A stretch of DNA of 5,120 bases from Candidatus Firestoneibacteriota bacterium (GTDB lineage Bacteria; Oederibacteriota; JAAXVQ01): assembly GCA_013335425.1 (NCBI GenBank), contig JAAXVQ010000178.1, positions 1 through 5,120 of the forward strand. The letters are read 5' to 3'. The notes under the pieces are model-generated. The model worked only from the letters and a program-made list of their open reading frames with translations, was not told the origin of the DNA and did not search any database. The translations under genes and the position numbers were made by a program. Below, piece by piece: positions 1 to 5,120 of the stretch (positions within the stretch are counted from its first letter, which is position 1; each line of letters starts with the position of its first letter).

Positions 1-814
1 CGGTCATATGAAAGGCATCATTGGACTGGCCGATGCCGCAGAGTTCCACCAAAATTTTTGCGCCCCGTGCCTGGGCATGTTCCAAAGATTCCAAAACCGC
101 AATGCCGGCGCCTTCCCCGATGACAAAACCGTCGCGGTCGCGGTCGAAGGGACGTGAAGCGCGCTGCGGGTCTTCGTTGCGCAACGAGAGCGCCTTGGCG
201 GCGGAAAAACCGGCCACCGCCGTCCGGCAGACCACGGACTCCGCCCCGCCGGCCAGCATGATGTCCGCATCGCCGTATTGAATCGTCCGCATGGCGTCGG
301 CCAGCGCGCTGTTGCCCGAGGCGCAGGCCGTAACCGTGCAGTTGTTATGTCCTTCCAATCCGAATTTGATGGCCATAGCACCGGCCGCCATGTTGGGAAT
401 CATCATGGGGATCAAAAACGGCGAACATCGGTTCGGACCTTTGTTCAACAAAATCTCATACTGTTCCTGGAGGGGGGCGATCCCGCCGATACCCGAGCCC
501 ACCACCGCACCCGCGCGGGTGCGGTCTTCCTTCTCCATGTCCAATCCCGCTTGGGCCAACGCTTCCTTGGCGGCCATGATGGCGTATTGCACGAAAAGAT
601 CATAGTGACGGGCATCCTTCCGATCGATCATGGAAGAAGGGTCGAAATTCTTGACTTCCCCGGCAATTTTGGAATCGTATTGGGTGACATCAAAATGGGT
701 TATGGGTCCCACCCCGGATTTCCCCGCCAGGGCATTGGCCCAAAACTCCCCCACCGAATTCCCGAGCGGTGTTATCGCACCCATGCCGGTCACCACGACC
801 CGCCGCTTTGCCAT
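1..814 (-). CDS. fabF: 3-oxoacyl-ACP synthase II, 3' end cut by window (FabF)
   Basis: Beta-ketoacyl-ACP synthase II condenses malonyl-ACP with a growing acyl-ACP in the cytoplasm, the elongation step of fatty acid synthesis. The 271 visible residues start MAKRRVVVTGMG, the usual KAS II N-terminus. The nucleophile is Cys164 in TACASG (residues 162-167). A typical KAS stretch RPFDRDRDGFVIGEGAG lies at 221-237, and the visible part ends in SNDAFHMT, matching the family's DAYHMT. FabF is usually about 410 residues, so roughly the last third is outside the window, including the two catalytic histidines. The ATG follows an AGGAGG at 819-824 with 4 bases between, or 3 bases after AGGAGGT. It is last in the visible cluster and sits 360 bases behind acpP, beyond a terminator, so it may have its own promoter. 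FabB is the alternative, but position after acpP and the sequence style favour FabF. Confidence 0.96.
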   Translation of the reverse strand, partial: MAKRRVVVTGMGAITPLGNSVGEFWANALAGKSGVGPITHFDVTQYDSKIAGEVKNFDPSSMIDRKDARHYDLFVQYAIMAAKEALAQAGLDMEKEDRTRAGAVVGSGIGGIAPLQEQYEILLNKGPNRCSPFLIPMMIPNMAAGAMAIKFGLEGHNNCTVTACASGNSALADAMRTIQYGDADIMLAGGAESVVCRTAVAGFSAAKALSLRNEDPQRASRPFDRDRDGFVIGEGAGIAVLESLEHAQARGAKILVELCGIGQSNDAFHMT

Positions 815-818
815 AGAA

Positions 819-824
819 CCTCCT
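819..824 (-). promoter_or_regulatory. fabF ribosome binding site
   Basis: AGGAGG on the minus strand, 4 bases before the fabF ATG. It supports this ATG as the start, and the protein then begins with the expected MAKRRVVVTG. Confidence 0.85.
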
Positions 825-879
825 GAAAATCAATCCCTCGGATTAAACACCGTTACTTATGCTTGTGTCCGGATCCAGC

Positions 880-896
880 AAAAAAGGCCGACCTTT
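880..896 (-). terminator. Weak T-tailed hairpin before fabF
   Basis: On the minus strand AAAGG (892-896) pairs with CCTTT (883-887) around a four-base TCGG loop, with three further T residues after the stem, so the run is six T in total. The 5-pair stem is short and partly AT, so by itself it would be a poor terminator. It directly abuts the inner repeat arm 896-923 and could act with it. Chance is a real alternative. Confidence 0.25.
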
Positions 897-998
897 ATCC
901 GCAGATTACGCAGATGGCGCAGAGGATGGCCTAAAACCTTAACCATCCCGTGAAAATTTCAGAATTTAATCTGCGCAAATCTGCGTCATCTGCGGATA
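896..998. repeat. Inverted repeat of 9-base CGCAGAT units
   Basis: The left arm (896-923) and right arm (970-998) are inverted copies. The first 20 bases of each arm differ at one position, and then there is a one-base length difference before a shared GCGCAGA. Each arm is itself a run of three units of the form CGCAGATxx: in the left arm at 900-908, 909-917 and 918-926, and in the right arm on the minus strand with one unit of 10 bases. The 46-base centre (924-969) contains a second nested pair, GGATGG (924-929) with CCATCC (943-948). I see no target-site duplication and no coding capacity. Similar CGCAGAT runs are, from memory, a frequent dispersed intergenic repeat in environmental bacteria; copy number here is unknown. 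Confidence 0.8.
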
Positions 999-1104
999 GC
1001 CCGTCTTCTTACGATCCTTGGTTCCCGACATTTCCCAGGCTCGCCGGTCCGCCAACCGACTTTTCAGCCGTTTTTGATTCCCGGTTTCAATTTCTCCTGC
1101 CCGT

Positions 1105-1141
1105 AAAAAGTCCCCCGCCCACGGTTGGCTGCGGGCGGGGG
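1105..1141 (-). terminator. Intrinsic terminator after acpP
   Basis: On the minus strand a perfect 9-pair GC stem (1133-1141 with 1112-1120, CCCCCGCCC/GGGCGGGGG) closes a 12-base loop and is followed, after CA, by five T residues at 1105-1109. The stem starts 33 bases after the acpP stop codon. Inside the loop three more pairs may form around a CCAA tetraloop. The other strand has a weaker four-T tail (1143-1146), so limited activity both ways is possible, but no convergent gene is present to need it. Confidence 0.85.
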
Positions 1142-1174
1142 GTTTTCCCAATCTGAGGCTTAAGAACCGCCTCC

Positions 1175-1420
1175 CTAGGCTTGGGCCACGTTGGCGTGCG
1201 ACTTGATGTATTCTACGGCGTCGCCAACGGTCTTGATCTTTTCAGCCTCTTCATCAGGAATCTCCATGGAGAACTCCTCTTCGAGGGCCATAACCAACTC
1301 CACAGTGTCGAGCGAATCCGCCCCCAAATCGTCGATGAACGACGCTTCGGTGGTGACCTCATCCGCATCCACACCCAGTTGATCTACGATGATTTCCTTG
1401 ACCTTGTCTTCTAATGCCAC
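1175..1420 (-). CDS. acpP: Acyl carrier protein
   Basis: This small acidic protein carries the growing acyl chain as a thioester on 4'-phosphopantetheine and serves every other enzyme encoded here. The 81-residue product has the invariant DSL motif at residues 35-37 with Ser36 as the attachment site, in the classic stretch [21 protein letters not shown]. Acidic helix II around residues 36-50 is the docking face for FabD, FabH, FabG and FabF. The length is normal for the family (about 77-82). The start is GTG: an in-frame TAA at 1436-1438 lies six codons upstream and no ATG lies between, so no earlier start is possible. An 11-base perfect Shine-Dalgarno precedes it. It sits 87 bases after fabG and is followed by a strong terminator, fitting the high, separately tuned expression that ACP needs. 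Confidence 0.98.
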   Translation of the reverse strand: MALEDKVKEIIVDQLGVDADEVTTEASFIDDLGADSLDTVELVMALEEEFSMEIPDEEAEKIKTVGDAVEYIKSHANVAQA

Positions 1421-1427
1421 GCTGCTT

Positions 1428-1438
1428 TCACCTCCTTA
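1428..1438 (-). promoter_or_regulatory. Extended Shine-Dalgarno of acpP
   Basis: TAAGGAGGTGA on the minus strand is complementary over 11 bases to the usual 16S rRNA 3' end and lies 7 bases before the GTG start. It is the longest such match of the six genes. Its first three bases also form an in-frame TAA, which fixes the GTG as the only usable acpP start. Confidence 0.85.
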
Positions 1439-1458
1439 CTGGTTGAATTGGTGTACCC

Positions 1459-1501
1459 AAAACTCCCGGTCTCCACTCGCAAGTGTTTGATTCGCCGGGA
1501 G
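1459..1501 (-). terminator. Terminator-like hairpin between fabG and acpP
   Basis: On the minus strand CTCCCGG (1495-1501) pairs perfectly with CCGGGAG (1463-1469), followed at once by four T residues (1459-1462). The 25-base loop contains a small inner hairpin, CACT with AGTG (1474-1477 with 1482-1485). The stem starts six bases after the fabG stop codon. The stem is good but the T run is short, so partial termination, an mRNA 3'-end stabiliser or a processing site are all possible. Confidence 0.45.
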
Positions 1502-1507
1502 CGACGT

Positions 1508-2251
1508 TTACATAACCATGCCGCCGTCCACCGTCAGCACTTGCCCGGTGATGTAAGCGGCTTCTTCCGAGGCCAAAAACGCGACCGCGCGGGCCACGTC
1601 CTCGGCTTCACCCAAACGCCCCAGCGGAATAAGCCGCTGCAGGTTGCCCCGCGCTTCCTCGGACAAAGCGTCGGTCATGGCGGTCTTGATGAACCCCGGC
1701 GCTACGGCGTTGACCGTAATGCCGCGCGAGGCCAATTCTTTGGCCGAAGTCTTCGTCAGGCCGATCACGCCCGCTTTGCTGGCCGAATAATTGGCCTGCC
1801 CGGCGTTTCCCATCAGTCCCACCACCGAGGCGATGTTGACAATGCGCCCCGAACGTTGTTTAAGCATCACCCGGGTAACCGCCTTGGTGCAGTTGAAGGT
1901 CCCCTTGAGGTTGATGGCCATGACCAAATCCCAATCCGCATCGCTCATGCGCATGATCAGGCCGTCGCGGGTCACCCCCGCGTTATTGACCAATATATCG
2001 AGGCGAGTATATTTGTCAACCGTTTTTTTAATCCCGTCCTCGGCATCCTCAAATTTGGAAACATCCATTTTCAAGGATAAAACCTGACGCCCGGTCTCCT
2101 GGGACAAGGCGGCGGCGGTTTCTTCCACGCGCGCCAGATTGATGTCCGCCAGAGCCAAATCGGCCCCGGCGAGGGCCAATTCCTTGGCAATGGACCGCCC
2201 GATGCCTTGGGCGCCGCCGGTAATCAGGGCTACTTTACCTTTCAAATCCAT
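1508..2251 (-). CDS. fabG: 3-oxoacyl-ACP reductase (FabG)
   Basis: This short-chain dehydrogenase/reductase reduces 3-oxoacyl-ACP to 3-hydroxyacyl-ACP, the first reduction of each elongation cycle. The 247 residues match the family length (about 245). Visible motifs are the Rossmann TGGAQGIG (11-18), NNAG (89-92), and the catalytic set Asn114, Ser142, Tyr155 and Lys159 (YSASK 155-159). The C-terminus [15 protein letters not shown] is typical of FabG. The stretch [14 protein letters not shown] separates it from general SDRs. Unusually for an NADPH enzyme, position 15 is Gln rather than Arg/Lys and strand beta-2 ends in Asp36 (LALADIN), features linked to NADH use in SDRs. The ATG has AGGAGG at 2259-2264, 7 bases upstream. 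It follows fabD by 68 bases, consistent with co-transcription. Confidence 0.97.
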   Translation of the reverse strand: MDLKGKVALITGGAQGIGRSIAKELALAGADLALADINLARVEETAAALSQETGRQVLSLKMDVSKFEDAEDGIKKTVDKYTRLDILVNNAGVTRDGLIMRMSDADWDLVMAINLKGTFNCTKAVTRVMLKQRSGRIVNIASVVGLMGNAGQANYSASKAGVIGLTKTSAKELASRGITVNAVAPGFIKTAMTDALSEEARGNLQRLIPLGRLGEAEDVARAVAFLASEEAAYITGQVLTVDGGMVM

Positions 2252-2271
2252 GGAAACTCCTCCTTTTTTTC

Positions 2272-2284
2272 ATGGCACTGCCAT
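2272..2284. repeat. 13-base palindrome in the fabD-fabG spacer
   Basis: ATGGCACTGCCAT is a perfect palindrome apart from its central base. It lies 20 bases before the fabG start and just upstream of its Shine-Dalgarno. As RNA it gives at most a 4-pair stem with a five-base loop; as DNA it could be a protein site. No matching copy was noticed elsewhere in the window, so its meaning is unknown and chance is likely. Confidence 0.3.
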
Positions 2285-2319
2285 CCGGCACAAGCCGACC
2301 AACAGACCCTTTCCCTATA

Positions 2320-3264
2320 TCAGCCCAGGGGAAACGCGCTTACCACGGCTTCGATCTCCTCCGCTGAAAACGCGCCCTGACTTGGAATTTCCGGGACAAT
2401 TTTTTTCAACAAACCGCGCAAAACCTTGCCGGGGCCTATTTCAATGAAGCTTTCCGCGCCCAAACCCGCCAGGCGGCGAACCGATTCTTCCCAACGCACC
2501 GAACCGGCCACCTGCCGGACCAGCAACGAAACGACCCCGTCCGCAGACTCCACCGCCTCCGCGGTTGCATTGGCCACCACCGGAAAACGCGGATTTTCAA
2601 AGACCACCGTTTGCAGATGCTTGGCCAAGCCCTCGGCCGCGGGCTGCATGAACTTGGAGTGGAAAGCCCCCGACACTTTAAGCGGCATGACCTTGATTTT
2701 TTTCTCAGCGGCCAGCGCCCGGAAACGCTCCAAAGCCGTTTGCGAACCGGAAACGACAATCTGCCCCGGGCAGTTGTAATTGGCGGGTTGAATTTCCCCT
2801 TCGCCGTCTGCCTGGCGGCAAAGTTCCTCTACTTCCGCGGAAGAACCGCCCAGCACCGCGGCCATGCCTCCCGGAACTTCCGCGGCCGCAGCCTGCATCA
2901 GTACGCCCCGCAATTGCACGGTTTTAAGCGCCGCCTCAAAGCTGAGCACCCCGGCCGCCACCCAGGCCGCATACTCGCCCAAGGAGTGACCGGCCGCCAA
3001 CGTCGCTTCCGCCGGAAGCTGCCAACGGCTGGTTAGGGCGCGATAAGCCGCGACCTCCACGGTCAGCAGCGCGGGTTGGGCCACGTCCGTGCGGTTGAGC
3101 TCCTCGTCCGGGCCGTCAAAAATGATCCGGCTCAACGGCATGCCCAAAATCCGGTCCGCCTGCTCAAAAACCTCGCGCGCGGCCGGAAAGGCGTCATGCA
3201 GTTCCCGGCCCATGCCCACGCATTGCGAACCTTGTCCCGGAAAAACCAAGGCGATTTTTTTCAT
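2320..3264 (-). CDS. fabD: Malonyl-CoA:ACP transacylase (FabD)
   Basis: FabD transfers malonate from CoA to ACP, supplying the extender unit for FabH and FabF. The 314-residue product is close to the usual 305-315. Key residues are in place: GQGSQ (10-14) for the oxyanion hole, nucleophile Ser94 in GHSLGEY (92-98), Arg119 in QLRG, which binds the malonyl carboxylate, and catalytic His202 in GAFHS. NCPGQIVVSG (164-173) and EIGPGKVL (275-282) are further family signatures. The chosen ATG gives MKKIALVFPGQGSQ and has GAGGAG 8 bases upstream. A longer reading from a TTG at 3300 would add 12 residues that do not resemble the family. It lies 104 bases after fabH, behind an AT-rich spacer with a tandem repeat, and 68 bases before fabG. 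Confidence 0.97.
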   Translation of the reverse strand: MKKIALVFPGQGSQCVGMGRELHDAFPAAREVFEQADRILGMPLSRIIFDGPDEELNRTDVAQPALLTVEVAAYRALTSRWQLPAEATLAAGHSLGEYAAWVAAGVLSFEAALKTVQLRGVLMQAAAAEVPGGMAAVLGGSSAEVEELCRQADGEGEIQPANYNCPGQIVVSGSQTALERFRALAAEKKIKVMPLKVSGAFHSKFMQPAAEGLAKHLQTVVFENPRFPVVANATAEAVESADGVVSLLVRQVAGSVRWEESVRRLAGLGAESFIEIGPGKVLRGLLKKIVPEIPSQGAFSAEEIEAVVSAFPLG

Positions 3265-3272
3265 GTTGACGA

Positions 3273-3278
3273 CTCCTC
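3273..3278 (-). promoter_or_regulatory. fabD ribosome binding site
   Basis: GAGGAG on the minus strand, 8 bases before the ATG at 3262-3264. It decides this start over the in-frame TTG 36 bases further upstream, because it lies inside that longer reading. Confidence 0.75.
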
Positions 3279-3322
3279 TGGAAACCCGAACAACAGCCAA
3301 TCAAAAACTTATTTTCCGTTTT

Positions 3323-3356
3323 TCTATTGTCTATTGTTCTATTGTCTATTGTTCTA
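3323..3356. repeat. Tandem repeat upstream of fabD
   Basis: Two exact, adjacent copies of the 15-base unit TCTATTGTCTATTGT (3323-3337 and 3338-3352) are followed by a four-base partial copy. The unit is itself two CTATTGT heptamers with an extra T, so four heptamers occur in a row. It begins 12 bases beyond the fabH stop codon and lies within the 104-base AT-rich spacer before fabD. On the coding strand it reads as ACAATAG repeats. Slippage could change its length. Confidence 0.9.
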
Positions 3357-3368
3357 AATGCGCAATCT

Positions 3369-4358
3369 TCACCAGCGCAAAATATTGGCGCCCCAGGTCA
3401 ACCCGGCGCCGAAACCCACGGTGGCGACGATCATCCCCGGCTGGAGGCGCCCGCTTTGCTTGGCCTCGGCCAGGGCAATGGGAATGGAAGCCGCGGAAGT
3501 ATTGCTGTACCGGTCGATGTTTACGACGATTTTATCCATGGACAAATTAAAGCGTTTGGCCGCAGATTGAATGATGCGGATATTGGCCTGGTGCGGAATC
3601 AACAAATCCAGAGCGCTCTCCGGCAAACCGGCCTTGGCCAAGGCCTGCGCCACGCTTTCGCCGATAATCCTCACGCCGAACTTGTATATTTCCGGGCCGT
3701 TCATTTTCATGAAATGCAGCCGTTGCTCCACGGTCGCATGGGTGGCGGGCTGCGCCGACCCTCCGGCCGGAATGCCCAGCTGTTCGATGCCGGTACCGTC
3801 GGCACCCAGAACGCTGGCGAGAATCTCGCCCCGCGGTGCGTCCGACGTGAGCACCACCGCCCCGGCGCCGTCTCCCATAAGCACGGCCGTGGCGCGGTCG
3901 GTCCAGTCCAGCAGCCCGGAAAACTTCTCCGCCGCCACCACCAGGACGCGTTCGGCTTCCCCGGCCGCGATGGCCTGCGCTCCGGTGGTCAGGGCATAAG
4001 AAAAACCCGAGCATACGGCCGTCAAATCAAAAGCGCCGGCTTTCACGGCGCCGAGTTGGTTCTGAATAAGGCAGGCGGTGGAGGGAAACACCATGTCCGG
4101 AGAAGCGGTGGCCACAATGACCAGGTCCAAGGATTCGCCTGCAACGCCGGCGTCCGCCAAGGCTTGCCGGGCTGCCGCCAACCCCAAATCCGAAGCGGCT
4201 TGGTCCGCGGCGGCTATCCGGCGTTCACGGATGCCGGTCCGTGAGCGGATCCATTCATCGCTGGTATCCAAGGATTGGGCCAAATCCGCGTTTGAAACCA
4301 CCCGTTCCGGGACATAGTATCCCACCCCGGCGATGCCCACCCGACGCGGGGCGCTCAC
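3369..4358 (-). CDS. fabH: 3-oxoacyl-ACP synthase III (FabH)
   Basis: FabH starts each fatty acid by condensing an acyl-CoA primer, usually acetyl-CoA, with malonyl-ACP. The 329 residues fit the family (about 317-335). The Cys-His-Asn triad is visible: Cys116 in TAVCSGF, His256 in IPHQANIRI and Asn286 in YSNTSAASIP. TSDEWIRSRTGIRERRI (32-48) includes the CoA-contacting Trp36, and the protein ends with the family's GFGAGLTWGANILRW. The start is GTG, overlapping the plsX stop by 4 bases (GTGA), so translation is probably coupled. A GGAG lies 10 bases upstream inside plsX. A GTG at codon 7 is possible but would shorten the first beta strand. Primer preference (straight or branched) cannot be read reliably from the sequence. 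Confidence 0.97.
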   Translation of the reverse strand: MSAPRRVGIAGVGYYVPERVVSNADLAQSLDTSDEWIRSRTGIRERRIAAADQAASDLGLAAARQALADAGVAGESLDLVIVATASPDMVFPSTACLIQNQLGAVKAGAFDLTAVCSGFSYALTTGAQAIAAGEAERVLVVAAEKFSGLLDWTDRATAVLMGDGAGAVVLTSDAPRGEILASVLGADGTGIEQLGIPAGGSAQPATHATVEQRLHFMKMNGPEIYKFGVRIIGESVAQALAKAGLPESALDLLIPHQANIRIIQSAAKRFNLSMDKIVVNIDRYSNTSAASIPIALAEAKQSGRLQPGMIVATVGFGAGLTWGANILRW

Positions 4359-5120
4359 AGTTCGGCTACTCCATTTTGAACGAGCGCTTCTTCGATATGA
4401 TGATTGATGTTGCTGGAGACAAATTTCGTAGCTTGCAGGATGGCGTTTTTAATGGCTTTGGCGTTGGACTTTCCGTGCCCGATGGTGGAAATCCCGGCCA
4501 CGCCCAAAAGCGGGGCGGCACCGGTTTCCTGATAATCCAGGCGACGGAAAAACTTCCGGATTACGGGAAGTAAAATTCCGGCAGAAAGCTTCATCAGCCA
4601 GCCGCCGCTGACGATTTCATGCTTAATGGCATCCACAATCAAACGGGCGATGCCCGTGCCGAACTTTAAAATAACATTGCCCGTAAACCCATCGCAAACC
4701 ACAATGTCGGTTTTGCCGTTGACCACGTCCTGCCCCTCGACATTGCCGACGAAATTCAATTTCAACGTCTTCATCAAATCCCGGGTTTCGTGAACCAACT
4801 CATTGCCTTTGCTGTCTTCCTCCCCCAACGAAAGCAACCCGACGCGGGGGTTTTCCACGCCGCGGATATAGCGTGCATACACATCGGCCATGACTGCGAA
4901 TTGGGCCAGCATTTTCGGTTTGCAGTCCACATTGGCCCCGACATCAATGATGCTGGTGTGCTGGCTCGGGCTGTTGGAAGGAAAATCAATCAACAATGCC
5001 GGACGGACAATGCCCGGAATGCGTCCCAGGATCAACAAGGAAACCGCCATGGCCGCCCCCGTGTTCCCTGCGGTAAAAACCGCCTGAGCTTCGCCGCTTT
5101 TCACGAGCCGATTGGCTACG
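4355..5120 (-). CDS. plsX: Phosphate acyltransferase, 5' end cut by window (PlsX)
   Basis: PlsX converts acyl-ACP and phosphate to acyl-phosphate, which PlsY then uses to acylate glycerol-3-phosphate; it is a peripheral membrane enzyme linking fatty acid and phospholipid synthesis. The frame is open to the window edge, giving 254 visible residues. These include FTAGNTGAAMAV, DVGANVDCKP, ENPRVGLLSLGEEDSKGNEL, CDGFTGNVILK and GAAPLLGVAGISTIGHG, all in the family's order. Full proteins are about 330-350 residues, so roughly the first 80-95 are missing. The in-frame GTG at 5102-5104 is internal, since residues VANRL before it continue the family alignment. Its TGA overlaps the fabH GTG. The plsX-fabH-fabD order is common in bacteria, often preceded by rpmF, which lies outside this window if present. 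Confidence 0.96.
   Translation of the reverse strand, partial: VANRLVKSGEAQAVFTAGNTGAAMAVSLLILGRIPGIVRPALLIDFPSNSPSQHTSIIDVGANVDCKPKMLAQFAVMADVYARYIRGVENPRVGLLSLGEEDSKGNELVHETRDLMKTLKLNFVGNVEGQDVVNGKTDIVVCDGFTGNVILKFGTGIARLIVDAIKHEIVSGGWLMKLSAGILLPVIRKFFRRLDYQETGAAPLLGVAGISTIGHGKSNAKAIKNAILQATKFVSSNINHHIEEALVQNGVAEL

Larger units (their letters stand above)
815..1174. other. Long acpP-fabF spacer (360 bases)
   Basis: This spacer has no convincing gene. Reading on the minus strand from the acpP stop, it holds a small hairpin (GAGGC at 1155-1159 pairing with GCCTC at 1169-1173), then a strong intrinsic terminator, then about 105 bases with nothing I recognise, then an inverted repeat of CGCAGAT units, then a small T-tailed hairpin (880-896), and finally the fabF ribosome binding site at 819-824. 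A promoter for fabF would be expected below the terminator. The best I can see is TTGCTG followed after 16 bases by TAAGTA, around 855-882 on the minus strand, which is too weak to call as a feature. Confidence 0.7.

Noticed and set aside
278..826. Plus-strand open frame (182 codons) opposite fabF
   Set aside because: Antisense to a well-conserved KAS II sequence, no ribosome binding site or family resemblance.
855..882. Possible fabF promoter (TTGCTG, 16 bases, TAAGTA on the minus strand)
   Set aside because: Too few matches to a sigma-70 consensus to list as a feature; noted only in the spacer description.
966..1151. Minus-strand reading frame of 61 codons ending in YPQMTQICAD
   Set aside because: It starts in the terminator stem and its tail is a translation of the CGCAGAT repeat arm; no ribosome binding site or domain supports it. 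Repeat-derived peptides of this kind are often mis-annotated as proteins.
1448..2080. Plus-strand open frame (210 codons) opposite fabG
   Set aside because: Antisense shadow of fabG; low-complexity His/Arg/Gly-rich product with no recognisable domain.
2237..2275. Twelve-codon minus-strand frame ([12 protein letters not shown]) overlapping the fabG start
   Set aside because: It runs through the fabG Shine-Dalgarno, has no binding site of its own and is within chance expectation.
3265..3300. N-terminal extension of FabD from a TTG start
   Set aside because: The added 12 residues do not fit the family, and the Shine-Dalgarno at 3273-3278 points to the ATG at 3262-3264.
3327..4244. Long plus-strand open frame (305 codons) opposite fabH
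   Set aside because: It is antisense to a gene with a complete catalytic triad, its composition (many Gly, Arg, His) is what an antisense of GC-rich coding DNA gives, and its N-terminus is a translation of the tandem repeat.

Overview
The window holds six consecutive genes of bacterial type II fatty acid and phospholipid synthesis, all on the minus strand. In transcription order (high to low coordinate) they are plsX (5' end cut off by the window), fabH, fabD, fabG, acpP and fabF (3' end cut off). No plus-strand gene is supported. All six reading frames are open as far as they can be read, and the catalytic residues that fall inside the window are present.

The genes form one working set. FabD loads malonate onto ACP (acpP product). 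FabH condenses acetyl-CoA with malonyl-ACP to start a chain, FabG performs the first reduction of each cycle, and FabF carries out the later condensations. PlsX passes finished acyl chains from ACP to phosphate for phospholipid synthesis. The dehydratase and enoyl reductase that complete the cycle are not in this window.

Layout from the 3' side of the cluster: partial fabF (1-814); a 360-base spacer (815-1174) with an inverted repeat made of 9-base CGCAGATxx units and a strong intrinsic terminator behind acpP; acpP (1175-1420) with a GTG start and an 11-base perfect Shine-Dalgarno; an 87-base spacer with a terminator-like hairpin; fabG (1508-2251); a 68-base spacer; fabD (2320-3264); a 104-base AT-rich spacer carrying a 15-base tandem repeat; fabH (3369-4358); and plsX (4355 to past the window end), whose stop codon overlaps the fabH start by 4 bases. 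The spacers suggest plsX-fabH are translationally coupled, while acpP is bracketed by hairpins and fabF may be partly uncoupled from it.

The organism is a bacterium with moderately GC-rich coding DNA and canonical AGGAGG-type ribosome binding sites. The gene order is shared by many phyla. The CGCAGAT-type intergenic repeat and the general look of the proteins recall environmental genomes of the PVC/Omnitrophota kind, but this is impression only and taxonomy cannot be settled here. I see no mobile element genes, CRISPR array, RNA gene or new enzymatic system. What deserves a second look lies in the spacers and in the FabG cofactor site.
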